From NCBI RefSeq assembly GCF_014873915.1, contig NZ_JADBEJ010000005.1, positions 1,302,001-1,366,000 on the forward strand: a stretch of DNA of 64,000 nucleotides, written 5' to 3'. The stretch is from Amycolatopsis roodepoortensis (GTDB taxonomy: Bacteria; Actinomycetota; Actinomycetes; Mycobacteriales; Pseudonocardiaceae). The notes under the pieces were generated by a model. The model was not told the origin of the DNA and ran no database searches. It saw only the letters and a list, made by a program, of their open reading frames with translations. Positions 41,687-51,936 of this stretch are shown here, piece by piece (position 1 is the first letter of the stretch; the number at the start of each line of letters is the position of its first letter). The position numbers and the translations under genes were made by a program.

Positions 41687-41864
41687 GTCGATCGCCTTCC
41701 CGCCGAGAGTGTTCTGGGCCACATAACGGCCCCTGTCGCCGCAATGATCGAACACTGAGCGCCGGAATGCCAGACGACGAGCGCAAAACTGCTGAAACCG
41801 CGATCACATTGGGCCATTTCAGTGGCCGGATGGCATCGATCAAGCACCCGAACGGACGCAGGCC

Positions 41865-43493
<1,629 letters not shown>

Positions 43494-43635
43494 GGGAACT
43501 CCCGGTACAAGGGGTGGATGAGCGGACAGCTTCGACTCGTCTGCCGTCGGGCAGACGAGGAGCTACTCCAAGAGGATGTCCACGCGATCAGTGTACGGGC
43601 CGGTGTCGAGCGGTTTTATCCGACCGTGCCCGACG

Positions 43636-44304
43636 TCACGGCCCGGAGAGGGTGATTTCGACCGCGACCGCCCGCTCCGCCGCGTCTTCGAGCACCGTGC
43701 GGCGCGGTTCGGCGATGTCGAGGACGCGGGCCTCGGCACGCTCGAACAACGGCGCGAGACGCTTGTCCTCGCGCAGGGATTCCAGGGCGCGGCGGTCACC
43801 ACCGAGCACGACCGCGTCCACTTCGGACAGTTGCGGGACGAGCACCTCGAAGGCGTCGTCCGCGGCGGAACGAAGCGCCGAGCGCGCCTGCCCTTCCCGC
43901 CGCCGCGCGAACCGTTGCTGAGACCAGCCGCCCGCCGCTGAACGGCCCTGGACGAGATGGCGGTCCGTCCTGGACTGGACGACCACTCCCCCGCGCGCGA
44001 TCCCGACGCTGTGCCCGCCGCGGCGCACCAGCAGGAGCGCGATCCTCCGCGAGATCAGCGCGTGTTCGATGAGGGGGCCGACGGCGAGACCCGGCACGGT
44101 TCCTTCGGCGTTCAGCGGTCCGAAAGGGACGGTCGCGACGGCCACCACGCCGTTGCCCGCGACGACGGTGACGGTGTCCGCCTTGTGTTCTGTGAGGCGG
44201 ACGCCATCGTTGCGGACGGCGAAACGGGCGTACCAGCCTTCGAGGCGATCCGGCGCGATTTCGACCGCCCGTCCTCCGCCTGCCACCTGCCGCTCCCTCG
44301 CCAT
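43636..44304 (-). CDS. acVLRF1-type peptidyl-tRNA hydrolase (Vms1-like release factor)
   Basis: 222 residues, ATG at 44304. The eRF1/VLRF1 domain is marked by GGWSQQRFARRREGQ (Gly125-Gln130 region), where the catalytic Gln and the following basic helix contact the ribosome, followed by DAVVLGGDRRALESLREDKRLAPLFERAEAR. Actinobacterial members release nascent chains from stalled large subunits, as Vms1/ANKZF1 does in eukaryotes. The gene lies 142 bp upstream of an ABC-F gene on the same strand. No strong Shine-Dalgarno is seen, so start confidence is moderate. Confidence 0.82.
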   Translation of the reverse strand: MARERQVAGGGRAVEIAPDRLEGWYARFAVRNDGVRLTEHKADTVTVVAGNGVVAVATVPFGPLNAEGTVPGLAVGPLIEHALISRRIALLLVRRGGHSVGIARGGVVVQSRTDRHLVQGRSAAGGWSQQRFARRREGQARSALRSAADDAFEVLVPQLSEVDAVVLGGDRRALESLREDKRLAPLFERAEARVLDIAEPRRTVLEDAAERAVAVEITLSGP

Positions 44305-44413
44305 GGGTTCAACGTACGGGGCGCGGCGCGGATCGGCAGGTGGATCGGTCGTAGCCGTTTCGCGGCGACGTCCCTGGCTGTGGACGGTGATGCGGCTGGG
44401 GGGCATCGGCCAT

Positions 44414-44466
44414 GTCGCGAAAGCCACTTTCGGGACATCTGACGTCGCGAAAGTGGCTTTCGCGAC
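44414..44466. repeat. 53-bp double palindrome, subtype A
   Basis: Arms 44414-44436 and 44444-44466 with GTCGCGAAAG...CTTTCGCGAC sequence around CCA or TGG, 7-bp spacer ATCTGAC; one arm has CGGGAC instead of CGCGAC. It is the outer of two elements in the 374-bp gap between the acVLRF1 start and the protease stop. Confidence 0.88.
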
Positions 44467-44549
44467 CCGGCCCCGACCCGCCTGGCATGCCGGGAGGCCC
44501 TGCCCGTGCGGCTGTCGCCGTTCCGCGGCACCGGCAGGCGCGTGCGGGC

Positions 44550-44602
44550 GTTGCGAAAGCCACTTTCGCAACGTTAAAGGTTGCGAAAGTGGCTTTCGCA
44601 AC
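44550..44602. repeat. 53-bp double palindrome, subtype B, perfect
   Basis: Arms 44550-44572 and 44580-44602 are exact reverse complements, with GTTGCGAAAG/CTTTCGCAAC sub-arms and a GTTAAAG spacer. It is nearly identical to 17393-17445. Confidence 0.9.
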
Positions 44603-44612
44603 GCCCCCAACC

Positions 44613-44665
44613 CGCGTGAAGGCCCCCTTCCCTCGACTCAGCCGAGCGAAGGGGGCCTTCACGCG
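44613..44665. terminator. Terminator hairpin of the protease gene
   Basis: Perfect 18-bp arms CGCGTGAAGGCCCCCTTC (44613-44630) and complement (44648-44665), 17-nt loop with a small CTCG/CGAG inner stem. It is 13 bases beyond the protease stop; variant of the GTGAAGGCC family. Confidence 0.82.
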
Positions 44666-44678
44666 CAGACCGAGAGGA

Positions 44679-47591
44679 CTAGACCGGCTTCACCGGCCCC
44701 CGCCCCACCGACTTCCCGACACCCGCGGGCCGCTCAGCCACGCCGGGCTGAACGAAACCGTTGATGTGCAAGGAGACCGCGCGGATCGACCCGGTGTCGC
44801 CACCGGCGACGTCCACCGCGGTGAACTTCCAGGTGCCGTCGGCGGCACCGGCGGCCAGGCCGCCGAGCGCCTGTGCCGGCTTGTAGGTGCCGGTGAACGG
44901 CGCGTTCGCCGCGCTCACCGAACTGAACGCGGCGGCCGCGGTGTCGGCGAAGACGACCTGGCACAGGTTGTTCCCCGAGCCGCCGCTGCGCTGGAACACC
45001 GTCGCCTTCGCGCCCGAGGGCGACGTCAGCGTGCCGACCAGGTCACCGACGTACGAGTGGTTGATGCCCACCGTCGCCGAGGTCTGGTCGGTGCTGCAGG
45101 TCGCGCCGTCCACCGAGAACGTCAGCTTCGACGCGCGCCCGACCCCGCTCACCGTGATCGGCACGGTCACGCCGGTCGGGTCGCTGTCCGGGATCGCCAC
45201 GGCGTCACCGACGTAGGCGAAGTCCCGCGACACCGGCGACGGGGTGCCGACCGGCAGCGAGAACGTGGACGTCGTCGGCGAGTACGAACCCGCGAAGGTC
45301 ACGCGCGCGTTCAGCACCACCGGCACCCCGAGTTCCTGCGTGGCGGGAACGGTGATGGTGAAGTCGTTCACGCCGGTCTGCCCGGGGCTGATCGTGCCGT
45401 ACGACTTCGACCGCGGCGCCACCGTGACACCGGGGGTCGGGCTGGAGAGCACGACGCTGGTGGACGTCGCGGTGCCGTCGCCGCGGTTGGTCACCGGAAG
45501 GGTGACCTTGGCGGTGTCGCCCGGGTCGAGCGCGGAGCCGCCGTCGGCCGGGGTGACCGTCGGCTGGCCCGCGGACGCGAGCGGCTGCGGGCTGGCGCCG
45601 GTGTAGGCGAGCACCTTGTCGGCCAGGATGACACCCGCGCCGCTGGAGTTGTCGCGGCCGGGGGCGAGGATGTCGACGGCGGTGTTGACCAGCGCCTCGC
45701 GCACGTCGGCCGGGGGCAGCCCCGGGTTGCCCGAGAGCACCAGGCCCGCGATCGCGGCGGCGTGCGGCGCGGCGGCCGAAGTGCCGTAGAACGTGGTGAA
45801 GCCGGTGACGCTGGTGGAGACGCCGTCGGCCGCGGTGATGTCCGGCTTCGCGCGGACCTCACCACCGGTCGCGGACACGTTGCCCGGGGTGATCGGCGTG
45901 CCGTCGGCCTGGTAGAACATCCGCCGCGGACCGTCCGAAGTGAACCGTTCGACCTTCGTGGCCGCGCCGAACGCGCCGGGGAACGGACCGGCCGGGTTGG
46001 CCGGGTCGCCCGGTTCGAGGGCACGGGGGAACGCCTTGGCCGCCGGTGCCGCCGCGACGCTGAACGCGTCCCGCGCGGCCGAGTGGCCGACGGTCACGCC
46101 GGGGCTGGTGTAGGCCTTGAGGCCGTCGGCCGAGTCGGAGAACCGGCCGCGCAACGCGGACAGCGACAGATAGCGGCCTTCACCGGAGAATTTGACGATG
46201 GCCAGACGCAGCCCGGTTCCGCCGGCGGCGGGCGTGTCCACCCGCTCGTAGGCGTCCTGCGTGCCGGTCTGGTTGTCCTGGCTGAAGTCCACGACGTTGC
46301 CCGCCGCGTTCAGCAGATACAGGTCGTAGTCGTTGTTCGACGCGCCCAGCGGGTCCGACCAGAACAGCGTGACCGGGATCCGCGCCGAGGAGGCGTCCGA
46401 AATCGGCTCGAAGATCTGGTTGCCCGCGGCACCGGCGAAGTTGTGCGCGGTACCGGCGAATTTGCCGACGCCCTTGCCAGAGTCGACGAAGTCGCCTTCC
46501 CAGTGGCCGGAAGTGCCGTCGGTGACGTTGCCCTCGTTACCGGCCGAGGAGAAGTACAGCGCGCCGTCGGCGGTCACGTCGTTCACGGCCTGGGCGATGA
46601 TCCAGTCCTGGAACGGCGATTCCTTGAAATACAGGACATCGTCGACGATGACGTCGCAGCCCGCGTCGAACCGAAGTTTGCGGATGTTGTCGGCGAAACT
46701 GGCGTCGGAGTTGAACGCGCTGGCGAAACCGAGCGACGCGTTCGGCGCGAGATCGTGGATGATCTCGAGCATCGCGGTGCCCTCGTCGCCGTCTCCTTCC
46801 TGGCCCGGGATCACGTCGATGCCCGCCGGGAGTTCGCCGCGTGCCTGCGAGGTCGCGAGCGAGTCGATACCGTCGGACAGCGCGCAGATCTTCGTGCCGA
46901 CGCCGGTGACGCCGAACTGCTGGCGCGCGGTGTCGGCGTTGTGCGCGCGATCGCCCTCGCTGTTGACCGGTCCGGCCGCGATACCCGGCTGCGCCTTGGC
47001 GTCGACGGCCTTCTTCAGCTCGTCCGCGATCCGGGCGGCCTTCTCTTCCTTGCTTTCGCGCTTGCCCGCGACGGCGGGTTCGGCGAGCTGGCGGGCGGTG
47101 AACGCCTCGTTGGCGGTCTCGACCTTCTTGACGTCGGCGCGGGCCGCGATCGCCGGGACCGCGTTCAGCGGAACCTCGGCGCGCACGCTGCCGTACCGCT
47201 GCGACACCGCGCGAATCCCCGCACCGGATTCACGCAGTCCCTTGAGGAGTTCTTCCGAGACCTGGCCACGGACGTCCACGAGTACGGTGCCGGCCGCGGA
47301 GACATTCGCCCCAGACCCCAGTGCGGGAACCGCGGAGGCCGACATCCGCTGCGCGCGGAGTTTCTGTTCGACGAGCAGCCTGCTGTCCACTTTGGACTCG
47401 CCGGCGTTCTGGCTCTTCTTGATCGACTGCAGTGCCTCGATCTGCCGGACGGTGTTCGCCGAGAACGCGTCCGGGGATCCGTTTTCCGCCGCCGCGCCGG
47501 GCGGGCTCACCAGGCCGAGCGCGGTGACGAGGGCAGCGGTGCCCGCGGTCAGGATCGTTCTTCTTCTCCTGCTAGAACGGGTTGGACGCAC
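44679..47591 (-). CDS. Secreted S8/S53-like serine protease with P domain
   Basis: 970 residues from GTG 47591 (GGAGG upstream). Sec signal peptide RRRRTILTAGTAALVTALGLVSPPGAAAE, a propeptide-like region to about 225, then a subtilisin-fold domain. Asp240 lies in ICALSDGID and the nucleophile Ser605 in YGTSAAAPHAAAIAGL. The usual HGTHVAG histidine segment is replaced by GDEGTAMLEIIHDLAP (Glu270), the pattern of the S53-like (sedolisin-type) branch. An inserted region (about 390-500) lies within the domain. C-terminal parts are an Ig-like/CARDB-like module (about 670-790) and a proprotein-convertase P domain (about 800-945). It should degrade extracellular protein. Confidence 0.88.
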   Translation of the reverse strand: MRPTRSSRRRRTILTAGTAALVTALGLVSPPGAAAENGSPDAFSANTVRQIEALQSIKKSQNAGESKVDSRLLVEQKLRAQRMSASAVPALGSGANVSAAGTVLVDVRGQVSEELLKGLRESGAGIRAVSQRYGSVRAEVPLNAVPAIAARADVKKVETANEAFTARQLAEPAVAGKRESKEEKAARIADELKKAVDAKAQPGIAAGPVNSEGDRAHNADTARQQFGVTGVGTKICALSDGIDSLATSQARGELPAGIDVIPGQEGDGDEGTAMLEIIHDLAPNASLGFASAFNSDASFADNIRKLRFDAGCDVIVDDVLYFKESPFQDWIIAQAVNDVTADGALYFSSAGNEGNVTDGTSGHWEGDFVDSGKGVGKFAGTAHNFAGAAGNQIFEPISDASSARIPVTLFWSDPLGASNNDYDLYLLNAAGNVVDFSQDNQTGTQDAYERVDTPAAGGTGLRLAIVKFSGEGRYLSLSALRGRFSDSADGLKAYTSPGVTVGHSAARDAFSVAAAPAAKAFPRALEPGDPANPAGPFPGAFGAATKVERFTSDGPRRMFYQADGTPITPGNVSATGGEVRAKPDITAADGVSTSVTGFTTFYGTSAAAPHAAAIAGLVLSGNPGLPPADVREALVNTAVDILAPGRDNSSGAGVILADKVLAYTGASPQPLASAGQPTVTPADGGSALDPGDTAKVTLPVTNRGDGTATSTSVVLSSPTPGVTVAPRSKSYGTISPGQTGVNDFTITVPATQELGVPVVLNARVTFAGSYSPTTSTFSLPVGTPSPVSRDFAYVGDAVAIPDSDPTGVTVPITVSGVGRASKLTFSVDGATCSTDQTSATVGINHSYVGDLVGTLTSPSGAKATVFQRSGGSGNNLCQVVFADTAAAAFSSVSAANAPFTGTYKPAQALGGLAAGAADGTWKFTAVDVAGGDTGSIRAVSLHINGFVQPGVAERPAGVGKSVGRGPVKPV

Positions 47592-47768
47592 GTGCGCCTC
47601 CGATTCCTAGGCGCGTGCCCCGACTCACGCTGACCGACGCCGGCGATCACCGGCTCGATCAAGCTAAGTACCGGGCGTGCACCGGCGGCAGGCGCCGTTC
47701 GGGTGACGTCGGATGGGTATTTTCCGGATTCGGCCGCAGGCCGTGGGCCGTTCAGGGTAATCGTGTCG

Positions 47769-49331
47769 TCACAGGACGAACGAGTCCGACCAGGGCTGGG
47801 AAGCACGACCGGACAAGCCGTCCATAAGGGTCACCGCCTGCTTGTCCGTCAGCGAAGCCACGAAGTCGACGACCGCCCGCCCGCGCGCCAGACCGCGGAC
47901 GGCGTCGGCACCGGTGACCGGTTCCCCGGTCGCTCCGATGAGCAGTTCCGGCGACGTCCGCGCCAGCGCGGAGAATTCGGACTGGGCCAATTCCACCAGG
48001 TCGTGCAACCGTCGCGGGAGCCGGTAGAACTCGTCGCGATCGAGCAGCCACGCGTCGAGCGCGTCGACCAGCGTGGTCACCAGGCTCGCCTGTCCTCGTT
48101 GGTGCAGCGCGAGTTCCGGGCGCAGCAGCACGAACCGCCGGTGCACGAATTTCAGCACCTGCACCTCGTGCCACTGGGCGGGACGCAGCGTGAGATGCCC
48201 CGTCCGGGTCGACGGTGAAGCCACCACCTGGACACCGTCGACGAGCCGCGCGGTCCATTTCGCGGAGAAGGCGGCGGTGGCCTGTTCGGCCTCGATGGAC
48301 CCGTCGAACCCGGTGGCGAGCAGGCCGTCGACGAGTTCGGCGCGGACACGGGCGACGGCGCTGGTGAAGGCGTCGTCGTCGACGATCCAGCCGTCCTTGG
48401 CGTGCATGCGGCGGCGCAGCCGTTCCAGCGAGCGGCCGGGCAGCCGCCGTTCGGCGGTCAAGGTCGCGTCGTCCAGCGCGGCCAGTTCCAGCGCGTGGTC
48501 GACCCAGCCGGAGAACTCGGCGGCGACCGGCGCGTGCTGCAGGACCCCGATCCGGTGGAAGTCCTGGAGATCGTGGATGGCGTAGGCGATGTCGTCGGCG
48601 GTGTCCATCACGGACGCTTCGACGGTCTGCTGCCAAGGTTCGATCCGGCCGTCGAACGGGGCACGCGCCTGGGTGAAGTCGTCGAGTTCGGTGCTGTAGG
48701 CGGAGAACTTGCTCGCGCCAGTGCCGGGGGCGTCGGCGGGCTCGGCCGCGCCGCGCGGCTGGACGGGCATCGACGTCGGATGCGGGTCGGGCACGTGCAG
48801 CCGCGCCCACGGGTACTTCAGCACCGCGGCGCGCACCGCCGTGGTGAGGTCGAGCCCGGAGGCGGACGGGCCGCGCACGTCGGTGGTGGTGATGATCCGG
48901 AACGACTGCGCGTTGCCTTCGAAACCGTCGGCGAGGCCGAAGCGGTGGCGGGCGATCCGGTCCAAAGTCTGCTCGCCGAGGTGCCCGAAGGGCGGATGTC
49001 CCAGATCGTGCGCGAGCGACGCGGCCTCGGCGACGTCCGGATCGCAGCCGCCCAGTTTCGCGGCGAGCTCGGCGGAATCGCTGCTCGCGTTGATCCGCTC
49101 GGCGATGGCGCGCGCGACCTGCGCGACCTTGAGGCTGTGCGTGAGCCGGTTGTGCAGCAGGCCGGAACCGCCGGCGCTGACCACCTGCGTCACCCCGCCG
49201 AGCCTGGCGAAGAACGGCGACGCGGCGATCCGGTCGCGGTCGATCCGGAACGGGCTCGTGGCGAGGTCGGTGAACCCGGCGCTCTCGCTCTCCGGATCGC
49301 GCCGCCACGTCCTCGGGTCCGTCTGTTCCAT
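47769..49331 (-). CDS. dgt: dNTP triphosphohydrolase (Dgt family, HD domain)
   Basis: 520 residues; ATG 49331. The HD metal site is assembled from LLHNRLTHSLKVAQV, SLAHDLGHPPFGHLGEQ and SVMDTADDIAYAIHDLQDF, so all four ligand positions (H, HD, D) look intact. It cleaves dNTPs to deoxynucleoside plus triphosphate, controlling dNTP pools, in functional contrast with NrdAB elsewhere in the window. The length, above 500, fits the long actinobacterial branch. It is separated from the protease by a 177-bp gap. Confidence 0.9.
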   Translation of the reverse strand: MEQTDPRTWRRDPESESAGFTDLATSPFRIDRDRIAASPFFARLGGVTQVVSAGGSGLLHNRLTHSLKVAQVARAIAERINASSDSAELAAKLGGCDPDVAEAASLAHDLGHPPFGHLGEQTLDRIARHRFGLADGFEGNAQSFRIITTTDVRGPSASGLDLTTAVRAAVLKYPWARLHVPDPHPTSMPVQPRGAAEPADAPGTGASKFSAYSTELDDFTQARAPFDGRIEPWQQTVEASVMDTADDIAYAIHDLQDFHRIGVLQHAPVAAEFSGWVDHALELAALDDATLTAERRLPGRSLERLRRRMHAKDGWIVDDDAFTSAVARVRAELVDGLLATGFDGSIEAEQATAAFSAKWTARLVDGVQVVASPSTRTGHLTLRPAQWHEVQVLKFVHRRFVLLRPELALHQRGQASLVTTLVDALDAWLLDRDEFYRLPRRLHDLVELAQSEFSALARTSPELLIGATGEPVTGADAVRGLARGRAVVDFVASLTDKQAVTLMDGLSGRASQPWSDSFVL

Positions 49332-49450
49332 GCGTGACACCGTATCCGTCGGCGCCGCATGACGAGATGTCAAGGGTGTCATCCGGAGCCAACGTCGGCG
49401 GCCCCTCGGCAGCCACCCTCTCCTGTGTCAACCCCAAGCGCGACCGTGAC

Positions 49451-50575
49451 TCACCAGTATGACTCGTTGGTCCACGGTTCGAACACAGCGAACTCGAGCA
49501 CGTCGTCGTCTTCGTCCAACCCTGCCAGGCCTTCGGTGCTGTAGTTGCCGCGTAACCACTCCAGCAATGTCGTTATCAGCCCGTACGGCAGGGGTGGGCC
49601 TTCGTGGGCATGCCGTGGCGCGATGGCCAGCGGCCATTCGTCTGGGTCACCCGCTGTCATCCAGCCGAGGACATCACAGTCGATGGATTCGGCGAATGGG
49701 AGAAAACCGCCGACCTCCGGCCAGACGGTATAGGAATAGGATGCCGGGAAGTTCTCCCGTCTCCGGCGGTATCCATCGAGGTAGTCGGTCGCGTGTCTGG
49801 GGTATTTGGCGGGGTCCAGCGGTGTGTAGAACCGGAGGAACTCGCCCCAGGCTCCGGCGCCGTAGTGACTCATGAGCGTCACGTAGTTCGACGGCAGCGG
49901 GGTACCGAGCTCACCGAACAGTTCCTCCCAGGTGCGGCTGCCCAGATACGGCGTGTCCGGTGGAGGCACAAGCTGAACCAGAGCGTCCAGACCGGTCCCG
50001 GTGGTGACAGCAGCGCGGCGGCGTAGGTCCTCGGGCGGAGGTGGCGAAGGCGGCGCCCAGGCGACCGCATCGGCGAGGAAAGCTGTCCGCCGCGCAGTCG
50101 CCGACAATGGACCCAGCAGTCGACCGCCGTGCAGTTGCAACCCCTCCCCGACGATCACGTCGAGCAGGTCCGCCAATGGCATCCCGCAGTAGACCCACGG
50201 ATCGGTGTGGTTGTGACGGTCGAACACGACGACCGGCCACAGGTCGGGATCCGACGAAGCAGAGGTGTCCCAGAACAGGTCCTGCGACGCGCGGGTCGTT
50301 CCCCACGCAAACAGGCCGCCCGGTTCCGGGTGGAACTGAGGTACCTCGATTCCCTTGTCTCGCGACGACCGCCGGGCCGACCTATGGGTGTCAGACAGCC
50401 AGTCACCATAGTCGAACCGATCAGGCTGTGAGCACGGCACATGAAGCCAGACGAACTCGCCGATGTCCAACGGACCATGGGCAGCCAACGCTTTGTAATC
50501 AGCGGGCAGAGTCAACCCAAGCCACGATTGGACAGCGTCCCAGTCGATCGGGATCGGCTGTCCAGAGATCTGCAT
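49451..50575 (-). CDS. Two-domain SMI1/KNR4 protein (orphan immunity-like)
   Basis: About 374 residues from ATG 50575; upstream in-frame starts at 50590-50650 cannot be excluded. Two SMI1/KNR4 repeats are visible. The first begins DWDAVQSWLGLTLPADYKALAAHGPLDIGEF; the second, about residue 215 on, has WEELFGELGTPLPSNYVTLMSHYGAGAWGEFLRFYTP, and ends DVLGWMTAGDPDEWPLAI. In bacteria this fold is common in immunity proteins of polymorphic-toxin systems, but no toxin gene lies beside it. Codon choice is visibly less GC-rich than in neighbours, suggesting transfer. Role otherwise unknown. Confidence 0.72.
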   Translation of the reverse strand: MQISGQPIPIDWDAVQSWLGLTLPADYKALAAHGPLDIGEFVWLHVPCSQPDRFDYGDWLSDTHRSARRSSRDKGIEVPQFHPEPGGLFAWGTTRASQDLFWDTSASSDPDLWPVVVFDRHNHTDPWVYCGMPLADLLDVIVGEGLQLHGGRLLGPLSATARRTAFLADAVAWAPPSPPPPEDLRRRAAVTTGTGLDALVQLVPPPDTPYLGSRTWEELFGELGTPLPSNYVTLMSHYGAGAWGEFLRFYTPLDPAKYPRHATDYLDGYRRRRENFPASYSYTVWPEVGGFLPFAESIDCDVLGWMTAGDPDEWPLAIAPRHAHEGPPLPYGLITTLLEWLRGNYSTEGLAGLDEDDDVLEFAVFEPWTNESYW

Positions 50576-50736
50576 GACCGGATCATCTCGCATACGGAAT
50601 CCGGCCATGACAGGGCCACTGACATCCGACTGTCGGCCAACAAGACGCAAGAGCCCGAGCTGGGAACCGGGTCAGGCCTGCCGCTGCCGCGGGCCGGCTA
50701 CCGAAATCCGAGAAGGCGCTCTGAGACACTGCGCAG

Positions 50737-51864
50737 GTGACGGACGTGGTGATCGCGGGTGGCGGCCCGGCGGGGCGGGCGCTCGCGCGTGCCTGCGCCC
50801 GGCGCGGCCTGGAGACGATCCTCGTCGACCCGGCGCCAGGACGGCGCTGGCGGGCGACCTACGGGTTGTTCGCCGACGAACTGCCCGCGCTGCCCGGGAG
50901 CGCCGTCGCGTGCGCGCCTTCGACCACGCTCGCCTTCGGTACCCGGCCGCACGTGCTCGATCGGCAGTATCTGGTGCTTAACAACGACGGCCTGCGCCGG
51001 TGGCTCGACCGCGGTTACGACGTCGTCGCCGGGACGGTGGCCGGCGTGGACCACGGCGGGCAGGGTTCGTCGGTGCGTCTCGAGGACGGACGAACCCTCG
51101 CGACCGGCCTGTACGTCGACGCGTCCGGTGCCCGGCCGCGAGGCGTCCGGTACGAGCAGACGGCGTTCGGCGCCGTCCTCCCGGCCGAGGACGCGCTGCG
51201 CCTGGTCGACGCTCCGGACACCGCCGTGTTCATGGACTGGCGGGAGGCCGAGTCCGGATTCCTGTACGTCCTGCCGCTCGGCGACGGCACCGTCCTGGTC
51301 GAGGAGACCTCGCTGGCCCGCAGGCCGGGCCTGCCGACCGACGTTCTGGCGGCGCGGCTGCGAGCCCGGCTGAGTGCCGTCGGTCTGACGTCGCGCGGGC
51401 GCGAGGAGCGCGTCCGGATCGTGCTCGACGTACCGGTGCCCCGCCGCGGCCGGACCGTGCCGTTCGGGGCCGCCGGCGCGCTGGTGCATCCGGCGACCGG
51501 GTACAGCGTCGCGACGTCGATCCGGCTCGCGGAACCGGTGGCCGACGCCGTGGCCCAGACTTGGGATCGAGGGCCCGCCGCGGCGGCGTCGGCCGCGCAC
51601 CGCGCGCTGTGGCCGTCTTCGGCACGCGCCGTGCACGGATTGCGACGGCATGGCCTGCGCGCGTTGTGCGGGATGCCGCCCGAACTGGTCCCGGTGTTCT
51701 TCGATCGGTTCTTCACCTTGCCCATCGCGCATCAGCGGGCATTCACCAGCGGTCGCGAAGATATTTCGGGTACCACCGAAGCAATGTCGGCGCTTTTCCG
51801 GTTGTCACCATGGCCAGTAAGAAAACACCTGATCGGGTGGCGTGCGTTACGCCGTTCTAGGTAA
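50737..51864 (+). CDS. Lycopene cyclase family flavoprotein
   Basis: 375 residues from GTG 50737. N-terminal FAD/NAD(P)-type fold MTDVVIAGGGPAGRALARACARRGL, followed by RRWRATYGLFADELP, the VFMDWREAESGFLYVLPLGDGTVLVEET segment where a conserved DWR/ExxR-type cyclase motif lies, and GAAGALVHPATGYSVATSIRLAEPVA near the C-terminus. This matches CrtY/CrtL lycopene beta-cyclases, which cyclise the ends of lycopene using reduced FAD non-redox. No other carotenoid gene is in the window, so it is an orphan here. An intergenic promoter lies within 50576-50736; I see no clear operator. Confidence 0.85.
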   Translation: MTDVVIAGGGPAGRALARACARRGLETILVDPAPGRRWRATYGLFADELPALPGSAVACAPSTTLAFGTRPHVLDRQYLVLNNDGLRRWLDRGYDVVAGTVAGVDHGGQGSSVRLEDGRTLATGLYVDASGARPRGVRYEQTAFGAVLPAEDALRLVDAPDTAVFMDWREAESGFLYVLPLGDGTVLVEETSLARRPGLPTDVLAARLRARLSAVGLTSRGREERVRIVLDVPVPRRGRTVPFGAAGALVHPATGYSVATSIRLAEPVADAVAQTWDRGPAAAASAAHRALWPSSARAVHGLRRHGLRALCGMPPELVPVFFDRFFTLPIAHQRAFTSGREDISGTTEAMSALFRLSPWPVRKHLIGWRALRRSR

Positions 51865-51936
51865 CCCAGGTGCCTTCACGATGAACATCAGTTGACACGT
51901 ATTTCGTTTCGTGCCGCCACCCGCGAACATTCGCTT

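Noticed and set aside
43494..43635. Small coding region between ABC-F and acVLRF1
   Set aside because: Only short frames without a ribosome-binding site; more likely promoter or leader sequence.
51892..51936. Upstream TTG start for the EAL-GGDEF gene
   Set aside because: The TTGACA there looks like a -35 box and the EAL domain begins just after GTG 51937.
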